From positions 1 to 49,298 of the forward strand of contig QZJU01000016.1 of the NCBI GenBank assembly GCA_003597955.1: a DNA stretch of 49,298 bases. The letters run 5' to 3'. A program made the translations under genes and the position numbers. This document shows positions 24,835-31,374 of the stretch, piece after piece (position 1 is the stretch's first letter; every line of letters starts with the position of its first letter). The notes beneath the pieces were generated by a model that saw only the letters and a program-made list of their open reading frames with translations, was not told the DNA's origin and searched no databases. The DNA is from Candidatus Parcubacteria bacterium (GTDB taxonomy: Bacteria; Patescibacteriota; Patescibacteriia; PEXW01).

Positions 24835-25227
24835 TTAAATCTGCTTTTTCCGTCTTCGAATAAAATGACCATACCAAAGGCAGGAGGCCAGGGGGATGCC
24901 CAAGACCGTGATTAAAACGCAGGGTAAGTTGTTGGTTAAAATTTGGCCGCGTGAAAACCCAATCCCAGGCAACATAAATCCACAGGAGAACGCTAAAGAT
25001 GTTATGAAAGCGGCATGCCAGTGACCCCATGCAAAATCAGCTTGTCCTTTGCCAAAAATCGCGCCGATTAAAATCGCCAGGATTATGGCAAGAATTATGC
25101 CAGACACAAAGAATCTTATGGCAACGGTAGTGACTATCATACCAACGAAAAGACCGACAAGAATGCCTAGAATAAAAAAAGTAAACCAACCAACAATAGC
25201 CGGCATCCAGGTTTCAACTTTTACCAT
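24835..25227 (-). CDS. small multi-spanning membrane protein, unknown function
   Basis: 130 residues with about four hydrophobic segments (about 10-30, 37-58, 70-90 and 103-120) and a basic end FIRRRKKQI that should face the cytoplasm. AGGAGG lies 7 nt before the ATG. It has its own promoter (25275-25302) and terminator, so it is a real single gene. Glycine- and isoleucine-rich helices (FILGILVGLFVGMIV, IILAIILAILIGAIFG) resemble small integral membrane proteins of unknown role. No family recognised. Confidence 0.75.
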   Translation of the reverse strand: MVKVETWMPAIVGWFTFFILGILVGLFVGMIVTTVAIRFFVSGIILAIILAILIGAIFGKGQADFAWGHWHAAFITSLAFSCGFMLPGIGFSRGQILTNNLPCVLITVLGIPLASCLWYGHFIRRRKKQI

Positions 25228-25274
25228 TTCAAACCTCCTAATTTTTGTTAAAAAGCTATTTTATTTAACAGAAC

Positions 25275-25302
25275 AGAATAGCATAATTGCCAAAACTGTC
25301 AA
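25275..25302 (-). promoter_or_regulatory. promoter of the 130-residue membrane gene
   Basis: TTGACA (plus 25297-25302), 16-nt spacer, TATTCT (plus 25275-25280). Again the -35 is the edge of a palindromic element (copy 3). Confidence 0.75.
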
Positions 25303-25358
25303 TCCCCCACCACCCCGTACCACTCGTTGCATTAGGGTACGGGGTGGTGGGGGTCAAG
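25298..25358. repeat. CCCGCACCAC-family palindromic element, copy 3
   Basis: CCCCCACCACCCCGTACC and GGTACGGGGTGGTGGGGG form a perfect hairpin of 18 bp around a 14-nt loop. Flanks are direct copies GTCAAT (25298-25303) and GTCAAG (25353-25358). The left one supplies the -35 of the minus-strand promoter. Confidence 0.8.
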
Positions 25359-25381
25359 TCCCAAAACCGATTTTAATATAT

Positions 25382-25769
25382 AAAAAAGTCCCGTCTTGGT
25401 GTTAACCTCAACGGGACGATAAAAGAAAATTTAACTAACTCTCACTAATATTTTCGCTTTAGCCCAAAGGATACCACTCCCCATTTTCAGCCGGTTTTTG
25501 TATTGAACCAAAGCCTTGGCTGTTTTAGCTTTGGGTGGTTACAACAAACGCGAGAATTACATCCTAACCCGCCCCGATTTTTCAGGGACGAGGCATGACC
25601 AAAGGGTCAATGGTTTTCCCGGCGCCGGTCGCTTAAATAAAAGAGTGATTCAGGTGATGTGCCAAGACAATCATATCTAGCAGACCTGCCTTTCTGGCCG
25701 TCGATATTAGACAGCCGGTTTGTAAAGGTTCGCCCCAAAACAGTGCCAGGAAGGTAAGCAGTGTCAGGA
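25382..25769 (-). ncRNA. structured non-coding RNA B (about 390 nt), family not identified
   Basis: Minus strand. A consensus promoter (25776-25804) and a terminator (ACGGGAC 25411-25417 with GTCCCGT 25388-25394, then TTTTTT) bound a region without a credible ORF. Local helices include GACC-n-GGTC near 25600, CCCTG..CGGGG, CAAAGC/GCTTTG and GGCGCC. The layout (17-nt spacer, TATACT, similar length, minus strand) parallels ncRNA A. No tRNA-like ends, RNase P CR-I consensus or SRP loop were found by eye. Confidence 0.65.
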
Positions 25770-25775
25770 TTTCGC

Positions 25776-25804
25776 AGTATAATCTAACTTTCAAAAATTG
25801 TCAA
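25776..25804 (-). promoter_or_regulatory. promoter of ncRNA B
   Basis: TTGACA (plus 25799-25804), 17-nt spacer, TATACT (plus 25776-25781), minus strand. It lies 9 nt downstream of the phosphodiesterase stop, so the RNA is transcribed independently. Confidence 0.85.
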
Positions 25805-25812
25805 GACTAAGA

Positions 25813-26505
25813 TTAAAGCCGGTCGGGAAAATTGGAAAAAACCCCGTCCACATCCATAGCTTTCATCCGGGCAATGTCTTCAGGAAGATTGACGGTATAG
25901 ACAAAGACTTTTAAACCTCGATTATGCGCGTCATCAATGAAAGCTTGGTTCAGAAATTCAATGGATGGATTGAGCGAGTAAGCGCCAAGATCCTGGGCGA
26001 ATTGGGCTAGAGTTATCGGCAGGGCGCAAATAAGTGCGCCAAGTTTAATCTCGGGTATGATCCGGTGAAAGGTTTGAAGTTCAAAATGATTAAAGGAAGA
26101 AACCAGGAAATGTTCCGGCGTCCAACTGGTTAGTGATTTAGATAAGTAATCTTTCATCACCTTAGCAACTGGTTCTGCCGTGCCAGCGCCTTTTAATTCA
26201 ATATTCACCTGAACCTGGCCGTTTATCAAGTTCAGAACTTCCTGAAGGGTTGGAATTTTTTCTCCTTTACCCGCGTCGAGCCTACGCAATTCTTCAAAAG
26301 TCATTTCAATTACAAACCCCTGGCCATTGGTCGTGCGGTTTACCGTGTCATCATGGATAATTACCAATTCTCCGCTTTTGCAGACATAGACATCAAACTC
26401 AATCATATCAACGCCAAGTCCCAACGCCTTTTTTATTGACCGTAGCGTGTTTTCCGGTTCATAACCGCAAGCGCCGCGATGACCAATCTTTAAAAAATTA
26501 GACAT
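25813..26505 (-). CDS. glycerophosphodiester phosphodiesterase
   Basis: 230 residues from ATG 26505, which has AAGGG 6 nt upstream (an ATG two codons earlier is also in frame). The GDPD signature is complete: KIGHRGACGYEPENTLRSI, then VDMIEFDVYVCKSGELVIIHDDTVNRTTNG with the catalytic His pair and Glu/Asp metal ligands, and VQVNIELK. It hydrolyses glycerophosphodiesters to glycerol 3-phosphate and an alcohol, which could feed the acyltransferases in this window. No signal peptide, so it is cytoplasmic. Divergent from xer. Confidence 0.93.
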   Translation of the reverse strand: MSNFLKIGHRGACGYEPENTLRSIKKALGLGVDMIEFDVYVCKSGELVIIHDDTVNRTTNGQGFVIEMTFEELRRLDAGKGEKIPTLQEVLNLINGQVQVNIELKGAGTAEPVAKVMKDYLSKSLTSWTPEHFLVSSFNHFELQTFHRIIPEIKLGALICALPITLAQFAQDLGAYSLNPSIEFLNQAFIDDAHNRGLKVFVYTVNLPEDIARMKAMDVDGVFSNFPDRL

Positions 26506-26611
26506 AAGCATCCCTTTCTATTTTAAATTTAGCAGTTTTTAGTTTTATAAGAAATCTTTTGCAAATATTGGCGAGGTCCACAAAAGATTGGCCAGAACTT
26601 TTATTGTGTCG

Positions 26612-26617
26612 TATAAT
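26612..26617 (+). promoter_or_regulatory. -10 box of a leaderless promoter (xer)
   Basis: TATAAT at 26612-26617 ends 7 nt before the ATG at 26625, so transcription should start at or within a base or two of the start codon. A weak -35 (TTGGCC) lies 18 nt upstream. Confidence 0.6.
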
Positions 26618-26624
26618 GTCTCCG

Positions 26625-27566
26625 ATGCCTAATTCTCTTACCAAATTTTTAAATGATTTCCTGGCTTATTTGGAGATTGAAAAAAATGTCTCACCCTTGA
26701 CCGTGAAGAATTACGACTTTTACCTCAAGCGTTTTATTGCCTGGGGGAAATTAAAATCACCAAACGAAATTACGGCGGAAAAGGTCAGGCAATATCGGTT
26801 GTTTTTAAATCGGCTGGTAAACAAACAAAAAGAAGCCTTGAAAGCTTCCACCCGGAATTACCACTTAATTGCTTTGCGAGCTTTTTTAAAATATCTGGCT
26901 AAGCGGGATGTGAGCGCCCTGGCGCCGGAAAAAGTGGAGCTGGCCAAGCAGGCCGAAAGGCAGGTAAATTTTTTGGACGGTGCGGATTTGGAAAGGTTTT
27001 TGGAAGCGCCCCTGAAAACCCAGGAACCGGGCTTGGTTAAAATGCGGGATAAGGCGATTTTGGAAATGCTTTTTTCTACCGGCTTGCGGGTTTCCGAACT
27101 GGCGAATTTAAAAAAAGAAAATGTGAACCTACAAAAGGAGGAATTCACCGCCCGCGGCAAGGGCGGAAAACTGCGGGTCGTTTTTCTTTCGCAGGCCGCC
27201 CGGCGCTGGCTGGGTGAATATCTGGAAAATCGTTCAGATCAGGAGCCTTGGCTTTTTTTAAGACATGATCGGGCAGTAAAAAAATCGGCAGAAAATCTTA
27301 AGCCGCTTACGCCGCGCTCGGTTCAGAGGCTGGTGCAATTTTACGCCAAAGCCGCGGGCATAACCAAAAGGGTCACCCCGCACACCCTAAGGCATTCTTA
27401 CGCCACAGATCTGCTTATGAACGGGGCGGACATTCGTTCGGTCCAATCCATGCTGGGCCACGCATCCATCACCACCACGCAGATTTACACCCATGTCACC
27501 AATCAGCAATTGCGGGAAGTTTACAAAGCCTTTCACGCCCGCCGGAGAAAAAACAAAGAGGATTGA
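26625..27566 (+). CDS. xer: tyrosine recombinase, XerC/XerD family
   Basis: 313 residues from ATG 26625; earlier in-frame starts lie upstream of or inside the -10 box. The N-terminal SAM-like core-binding domain (about 5-90) is followed by the catalytic domain with Arg in STGLRVSELANLK, HTLRHSYATDLL (His and Arg), LGHASITTT (His) and the nucleophile Tyr in QIYTHV. In CPR genomes a single Xer usually resolves chromosome dimers. It stands just upstream of a rearranged tRNA island, so it could also act on tRNA-located sites, though no att site was identified. Confidence 0.93.
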   Translation: MPNSLTKFLNDFLAYLEIEKNVSPLTVKNYDFYLKRFIAWGKLKSPNEITAEKVRQYRLFLNRLVNKQKEALKASTRNYHLIALRAFLKYLAKRDVSALAPEKVELAKQAERQVNFLDGADLERFLEAPLKTQEPGLVKMRDKAILEMLFSTGLRVSELANLKKENVNLQKEEFTARGKGGKLRVVFLSQAARRWLGEYLENRSDQEPWLFLRHDRAVKKSAENLKPLTPRSVQRLVQFYAKAAGITKRVTPHTLRHSYATDLLMNGADIRSVQSMLGHASITTTQIYTHVTNQQLREVYKAFHARRRKNKED

Positions 27567-27692
27567 CCTAAATTTAAGAATTAATTATTATTCGAAGCCG
27601 GCTTAAAAATTTGTCCCTACAGTCCCCCGCCATTTGGCGGGGCAAGCAATAATGATAAATGGTGAGAGCCTTCCCCGCCCGACTCGCCTGAC

Positions 27693-27767
27693 GCCCTTAT
27701 AGCTCAATGGATAGAGCATCGGCCTTCTAAGCCGAGGATGCAGGTTCGATTCCTGCTGAGGGTACCA
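27693..27767 (+). tRNA. tRNA-Arg(UCU)
   Basis: 75 nt with CCA encoded. The anticodon loop CTTCTAA gives UCU, the T-loop is TTCGATT, and the acceptor GCCCTTA pairs with TGAGGGT. Flanking DNA is self-complementary (GACTCG at 27681-27686 with CGAGTC at 27770-27775; CCGCC with GGCGG further out), extending a stem beyond the tRNA, as seen around the inner tRNA-Ala. Confidence 0.95.
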
Positions 27768-27808
27768 GACGAGTCTGGCGAGGCGGAAATTGCTCTCGGG
27801 GTTTTTCG

Positions 27809-27885
<77 letters not shown>

Positions 27886-27892
27886 TAAACAA

Positions 27893-28135
27893 ATGTATTA
27901 CGTATACTTTTTACAAAGCCAAAAAGATAACGGTTATTATATAGGCGTAACCTCTAATCCGCGAAAGCGTCTTCAAGAACATAACAATGGCTTGTCGAAG
28001 TCTACAAGATTTCGAAAACCCTGGGTTTTAGTCAGAACCGAACCTTACGAAGATATAAAATCCGCTTACCGTCGAGAGCGTTTCTTAAAAGCGAAAAAGA
28101 GCAGAATAATAATTGAAAAGATAATTGAAAGTTAG
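27893..28135 (+). CDS. GIY-YIG endonuclease-like protein (UPF0213 type)
   Basis: 80 residues, start ATG at 27893 only 8 nt after the tRNA-Val CCA end, without a Shine-Dalgarno. The GIY-YIG core is clear: YYVYFLQSQKDNGYYIGVTSNPRKRLQEHNNG, with the catalytic Arg and His, and the C-terminal Glu in YRRERFLKAKKSR. Single-domain members are widespread and their DNA target is unknown. It lies between an intact and a broken tRNA-Val of the same anticodon, as a mobile endonuclease might. Translation probably starts near the 5' end created by tRNA processing. Confidence 0.88.
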   Translation: MYYVYFLQSQKDNGYYIGVTSNPRKRLQEHNNGLSKSTRFRKPWVLVRTEPYEDIKSAYRRERFLKAKKSRIIIEKIIES

Positions 28136-28193
28136 TCCCGATGTTCGCAAAGCGAAATCGGGATCCCGACATCACAGAAAGCGATCGTCGGGA
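28136..28193. repeat. tandem pair of TCCCGA palindromes
   Basis: Hairpin 1: TCCCGAT (28136-28142) with ATCGGGA (28157-28163) and an inner TTCGC/GCGAA. Hairpin 2: TCCCGAC (28164-28170) with GTCGGGA (28187-28193). They begin at the base after the GIY-YIG stop and end exactly where a tRNA-Val copy begins without its 5' acceptor strand, so they probably replaced it. Confidence 0.75.
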
Positions 28194-28260
28194 CTCAGCT
28201 GGTTAGAGCGTCTCGTTTACACCGAGAAGGTCGGGGGTTCAAGTCCCTCAGCATCCACCA
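28194..28260 (+). pseudogene. 5'-truncated tRNA-Val(UAC)
   Basis: From CTCAGCTGG onward the sequence is a good tRNA-Val: anticodon arm TCTCG-TTTACAC-CGAGA, T-arm GGGGG-TTCAAGT-CCCTC and the 3' acceptor strand GCATCC with ACCA. The 5' acceptor strand (expected GGATGC..) is missing and replaced by the palindromic repeat pair. It cannot form an acceptor stem and is likely inactive. Confidence 0.8.
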
Positions 28261-28267
28261 TGATTTC

Positions 28268-28356
28268 TGTCATTCTAAGCGCAAGAGAAGAATCCTTATA
28301 AGCATTATTACTTATGAAGATTCTTCGTCCCACCCTTGGTGTGACTAAGAATGACA
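28268..28356. repeat. TGTCATTCTAAG inverted repeat element
   Basis: TGTCATTCTAAG (28268-28279) and CTAAGAATGACA (28345-28356) are near-perfect inverse copies (11 of 12), with an inner GAAGAATC / GATTCTTC pair. The sequence resembles the TGTCATTCTGAGC.. intergenic repeats seen in many bacterial genomes. It fills the gap between the broken tRNA-Val and the next gene. Confidence 0.65.
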
Positions 28357-28383
28357 CGGTAAATAAAATGTTATTATAGATTT

Positions 28384-28656
28384 ATGAAATACCTCGTTGG
28401 TATATTAATGATCGGCATTGGGTTCGTGATAATTTGGAAATCCGATTGGCTCATGAATAATATGGGTCGGATCGAATGGGCCGAAGCCCATTTAGGTTCG
28501 GATGGCGGCACGCGGCTTTTTTACAAACTCGTCGGCATTGTCATAATTATCGCCGCGTTTCTGTTGATGAGCGGCGGTTTGGCTACGGGTGCAAAGAAGA
28601 TTTTTTCTCCCAGCGGGCCCACTCAGCTGGAAGAAACTCAAAGCGAGAGCTTATGA
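28384..28656 (+). CDS. small membrane protein with two helices
   Basis: 90 residues. An N-terminal helix (MKYLVGILMIGIGFVIIW) and a second helix (LVGIVIIIAAFLLMSGG) are separated by a polar loop MGRIEWAEAHLGSDGGTRLFYK; the C-terminus is polar. Proteins of this layout are common in CPR genomes, but no function is known. An AT-rich TTATTATAG stands just before the start. It sits between the truncated tRNA-Val and the nested tRNA-Ala genes. Confidence 0.7.
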   Translation: MKYLVGILMIGIGFVIIWKSDWLMNNMGRIEWAEAHLGSDGGTRLFYKLVGIVIIIAAFLLMSGGLATGAKKIFSPSGPTQLEETQSESL

Positions 28657-28664
28657 CCATTCAA

Positions 28665-28867
28665 GGGCCGTTAGTTCATCTGGTAGAACGCCACATTTGT
28701 TCCGACGTTAAAAATTGCGAATCCTCGATAACTTTGGTGGGCCCTTAGCTCATTTGGTAGAGCGCCGCGTTTGCAACGCGGAGGTGACCGGTTCGAGCCC
28801 GGTAGGGTCCACCAAAGTTATCGGGACAATGTGGAGGTAGCCGGTTCGAGCCCGGTAGGGTCCACCA
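28665..28867 (+). tRNA. interrupted tRNA-Ala(UGC), split in the anticodon loop
   Basis: The 5' half is 28665-28699 (acceptor GGGCCGT, D-arm GTTC/GAAC, CCACA then TTTG). The 3' half is 28827-28867 (CAA, TGTGG, T-arm, AGGGTCC, ACCA). Joined, they make a 76-nt tRNA with anticodon stem CCACA/TGTGG and loop TTTGCAA (UGC); the only flaw is one G-G mismatch in the acceptor. The 127-nt insertion (28700-28826) sits between positions 35 and 36 and contains a second complete tRNA-Ala. Whether the outer tRNA is spliced or dead is unknown. Confidence 0.8.
28739..28814 (+). tRNA. tRNA-Ala(UGC), complete, inside the interrupted tRNA-Ala
   Basis: 76 nt. Acceptor GGGCCCT pairs with AGGGTCC, the anticodon arm is CCGCG-TTTGCAA-CGCGG (UGC), the T-arm is ACCGG-TTCGAGC-CCGGT, and ACCA is encoded. 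The 13 nt before it (CGATAACTTTGGT, 28726-28738) pair perfectly with the 13 nt ending at 28823, which include its own ACCA. In the precursor the acceptor stem is thus extended to 20 bp. Confidence 0.95.
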
Positions 28868-28928
28868 CTGGCGCGGGCTCCCGTCAGTAATTTATTAAAG
28901 TGCGGGACAGCGCATCGACTGAACAATT

Positions 28929-29351
28929 ATGAAAATTGCCATTTGTGGGAGCATGGCCTTTGCCAAGGAAATGTTGGATATAAAAAATCGTTTGGAACAA
29001 AGCGGACATGTTTGTTATTTGCCGGAAGGGACGGAGGCTTATGCAGGTGGCCAAGTGAAACATTCGGGCGGCTCTGAAGGCGCAAAACTTAAGATTGCTA
29101 ATGATTTAATCCGCAAGCATTACGATTTAATTAAAACCTCGGACGCTATTTTAATTCTTAATTACGACAAAAACGGGGTTAAAAATTACATTGGGGGAAA
29201 TGCCTTTTTGGAAATGGGTTTTGCGCATATTTTAGGCAAAGTAATTTACTTATTGAATCCGCTGCCTGACATTGATTTCATACATCAAGAGATTGAGGCC
29301 ATGCAACCTATTGTCTTAAACGGCGAACTAAACCGTTTAAGCAATCCCTGA
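28929..29351 (+). CDS. nucleoside 2-deoxyribosyltransferase-like protein
   Basis: 140 residues. MKIAICGSMAFAKEMLDIKNRLEQSGHVCYLP opens a flavodoxin-like Rossmann fold. NDLIRKHYDLIKTSDAILILNYDKNGVKNYIGG followed by NAFLEMGFAHILGKVIYLLNP carries the Asp and the catalytic-type Glu (LEMGFA) of the deoxyribosyltransferase superfamily. A role in nucleobase exchange or house-cleaning hydrolysis of modified nucleotides is likely. No Shine-Dalgarno is visible. It is followed 20 nt later by the oxidoreductase gene. Confidence 0.75.
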   Translation: MKIAICGSMAFAKEMLDIKNRLEQSGHVCYLPEGTEAYAGGQVKHSGGSEGAKLKIANDLIRKHYDLIKTSDAILILNYDKNGVKNYIGGNAFLEMGFAHILGKVIYLLNPLPDIDFIHQEIEAMQPIVLNGELNRLSNP

Positions 29352-29372
29352 TAAAAGCAAATTTTGCCATTT

Positions 29373-30785
29373 ATGACTGAAATCGAAAGTCAGCACGATT
29401 TCAAACTAGCCAGACTGCGAAAGCAGGTCAGGTGGTTTTTTGACAACCAAAAGCAAGCGTGGATTTACCATGGCGCCACGAATTCCACCCGCCAAATTAA
29501 GTTTGAAAAGGATAGGCTTGTTGATGTGAGTGATTTTAACCGTATTTTAGAAATAAATCCTACAGAAAAATTTGCAGTGATGGAGCCGAATGTGCCAATG
29601 GACAAGCTAGTTTCTGAAACCCTGAAATTTAGTCTGCTGCCGCCGGTGGTGCCGGAATTTCCAGGCATAACCATTGGTGGCGCCATCCAAGGGGGAGCTG
29701 AAGAAAGCAGCTCTTTTAGGCACAGCTTAGTCCATGATTGCGCTTTGGAATATGAACTGGTCTTGGGCAATGGCGAAGTGATAAAGGCTTCCCGGGAGAT
29801 TCAGTCAGACTTGTTTTGGGGACTGGCCGCTTCTTACGGTTCTTTGGGTATTCTTACCAAAATAAAGTTAAAATTAATTCCGGCTAAAAATTTTGTTCGG
29901 CTTGCCTACCAACCGGTAAAAAGTTTTAATGAAGCGATTGAGGTAATTACCCAAAAAACCAAGGCGCCCGTGGATTTCATAGACGGTATTATGTTTTCCA
30001 AAAACTCCGGCGTGATAATGACCGGTATTTTTTCGGAAACGGCCGACTTGCCAGCTGTTGCTTTTCATCGTTCAGCTGACGAGTGGTTCTATCTTCACGC
30101 CAAAAAAATCTGCACGGCGAAAGTTCAACATGAAGAGTTGGTGCCCGTTCGGGATTACCTATTTCGCTACGACCGCGGCGCTTTTTGGATGGGTTGGCAT
30201 GGTTTTAAGCTGTTAAAACTGCCTTTTAACCGCCTGACGCGATTTCTGTTAAACGGCATTTGCAAAACTCGGACGCTTTACCGATTATTGCATGAAACCA
30301 ACCTTGCCCAAAGGTATTTCGTCCAGGACTTTAATTTACCTCGGCAAAAAACCCAGCAATTTTTAGAATTGACCGACAGGGAATTGGGTATTTTTCCCCT
30401 ATGGTTTTGCCCTCTGCGGCCAGGCCAAGCCGATAAACTTTCGGCCAATTGTTTGGACACGGATTTGGTTTTTAACATCGGCGTTTGGGGCAAGGCTCAG
30501 ACCGATACTATTAATTTTGTGGAAGTCAATAAAAAATTCGAAAAATATACGGCCGAATTAAACGGCCGAAAAATGCTCTATGCCCATCAGTATTACAATG
30601 AAAAGGAGTTTTGGAAAATCTACGACCTAAGGTGGTATAAAGATTTGCGTGCGAAATACCATGCCAGCCAAACCTTCCCGGATATTTACGAAAAAACCCG
30701 GGTGATTAAGAAATACCAGCCCTCAATATTAATTGGCATTTGGCAAGTGATAAAATCGCCTTTTAAACTGCGAATTTTTAAATAA
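29373..30785 (+). CDS. FAD-binding oxidoreductase (DHCR24/PCMH type)
   Basis: 470 residues from ATG 29373 (a TTG three codons earlier is also possible). The PCMH-type FAD domain spans about 1-175: FAVMEPNVPMDKLVSETLKF, then VPEFPGITIGGAIQGGAEESSSFRHSL and SDLFWGLAASYGSLGIL. The C-terminal half resembles the Delta24-sterol reductase-like flavoproteins (FPLWFCPLR, AHQYYNEKEFWKIYD). The substrate is unknown; sterol metabolism is not expected here. There is no signal peptide, so it is cytoplasmic or peripheral to the membrane. Confidence 0.78.
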   Translation: MTEIESQHDFKLARLRKQVRWFFDNQKQAWIYHGATNSTRQIKFEKDRLVDVSDFNRILEINPTEKFAVMEPNVPMDKLVSETLKFSLLPPVVPEFPGITIGGAIQGGAEESSSFRHSLVHDCALEYELVLGNGEVIKASREIQSDLFWGLAASYGSLGILTKIKLKLIPAKNFVRLAYQPVKSFNEAIEVITQKTKAPVDFIDGIMFSKNSGVIMTGIFSETADLPAVAFHRSADEWFYLHAKKICTAKVQHEELVPVRDYLFRYDRGAFWMGWHGFKLLKLPFNRLTRFLLNGICKTRTLYRLLHETNLAQRYFVQDFNLPRQKTQQFLELTDRELGIFPLWFCPLRPGQADKLSANCLDTDLVFNIGVWGKAQTDTINFVEVNKKFEKYTAELNGRKMLYAHQYYNEKEFWKIYDLRWYKDLRAKYHASQTFPDIYEKTRVIKKYQPSILIGIWQVIKSPFKLRIFK

Positions 30786-30815
30786 AAAAAGGAAGGTTTT
30801 TTTAGCCTTCCTTAT
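30784..30815. terminator. terminator shared by converging genes
   Basis: AAGGAAGG (30789-30796) pairs with CCTTCCTT (30806-30813). The minus strand continues into a long T run, ending the DUF4342-like gene; on the plus strand it follows the oxidoreductase stop. Confidence 0.75.
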
Positions 30816-30820
30816 TAAAC

Positions 30821-31162
30821 TTATTCTTCCTCGGTGTTGTGGAATGTACCGGGTTTGTCAGTGTCGACATCCCCGGAATCGGCTTCAACGATTTTTTCCA
30901 GCACAACCGTGCACTCCGAAAGATTAGCGAAAACCGTATCAGCCGCGGTCAAAATCGGATCTAAAATAAAAGAGGTGGAACCAAACAGCATAATAGGGAC
31001 GATGAAGACCGTCTCGCCCCTTTCGTCTTTGATTTTAATGCGGCGGATATTGTCCTGACGAATCAGCTTGGGGAGTTCGTCAATGAATCTGCTTTTTTCT
31101 TCGACCGAATCACGATCTTTGATGCTGAATTTTAACTCTTTGATTGAGGTTTTAGGGGCCAT
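30821..31162 (-). CDS. DUF4342-like small protein
   Basis: 113 residues with GAGGAG 6 nt before the ATG, its own promoter and a terminator. The central part, ELPKLIRQDNIRRIKIKDERGETVFIVPIMLFG, resembles the DUF4342 core (GNVRRI..IP), though the usual glycine-rich hydrophobic helix is replaced by STSFILDPILTAADTVFANL. The C-terminus is acidic. Function unknown; the match is distant. Confidence 0.6.
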   Translation of the reverse strand: MAPKTSIKELKFSIKDRDSVEEKSRFIDELPKLIRQDNIRRIKIKDERGETVFIVPIMLFGSTSFILDPILTAADTVFANLSECTVVLEKIVEADSGDVDTDKPGTFHNTEEE

Positions 31163-31224
31163 TTTTTCTCCTCACGGTAATTGGGTTTTTAAAGAAGCGA
31201 AAAAGCATTTTTTATGTCTTGGAC

Positions 31225-31254
31225 ATCTTAGCCGCAAAACTTGAAGATTGTCAA
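31225..31254 (-). promoter_or_regulatory. promoter of the DUF4342-like gene
   Basis: TTGACA (plus 31249-31254), 18-nt spacer, TAAGAT (plus 31225-31230), minus strand; start expected near 31218, leaving a 55-nt leader. Confidence 0.65.
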
Positions 31255-31275
31255 ACTTTAGGCTAATTTAAACTT

Positions 31276-31309
31276 CTCTCTTGACAAGAGAGTTTAAACC
31301 TGCTAAAGT
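31276..31309 (+). promoter_or_regulatory. promoter with a palindrome centred on its -35 box
   Basis: TTGACA (31281-31286), 17-nt spacer, TAAAGT (31304-31309). CTCTCTTG-A-CAAGAGAG (31276-31292) is a perfect palindrome centred on the -35 box, with TTTAAA on both outer sides. A repressor bound there would block the promoter of the secreted protein at 31375. Confidence 0.65.
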
Positions 31310-31374
31310 TTTTAGAATTTTTAAAAAAGTATTAAAACGCTGTTTTAAAACCAAAAAATGAGAGGAGATCAAAA

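Noticed and set aside
25382-25769. RNase P RNA
   Set aside because: ACAAAAACCGGCUGAAA faintly recalls the 3' conserved region, but the GAGGAAAGUC element and the P4 pairing are missing.
25745-25770. SRP RNA helix 8 on the plus strand (CCAGGAAGGTAAGCAG)
   Set aside because: The closing CC/GG pairs around the GGAA loop are absent and the segment lies at the 5' end of a minus-strand RNA; taken as coincidence.
28136-28193. CRISPR array
   Set aside because: Only two unequal palindromes with no regular spacers and no cas genes in the window.
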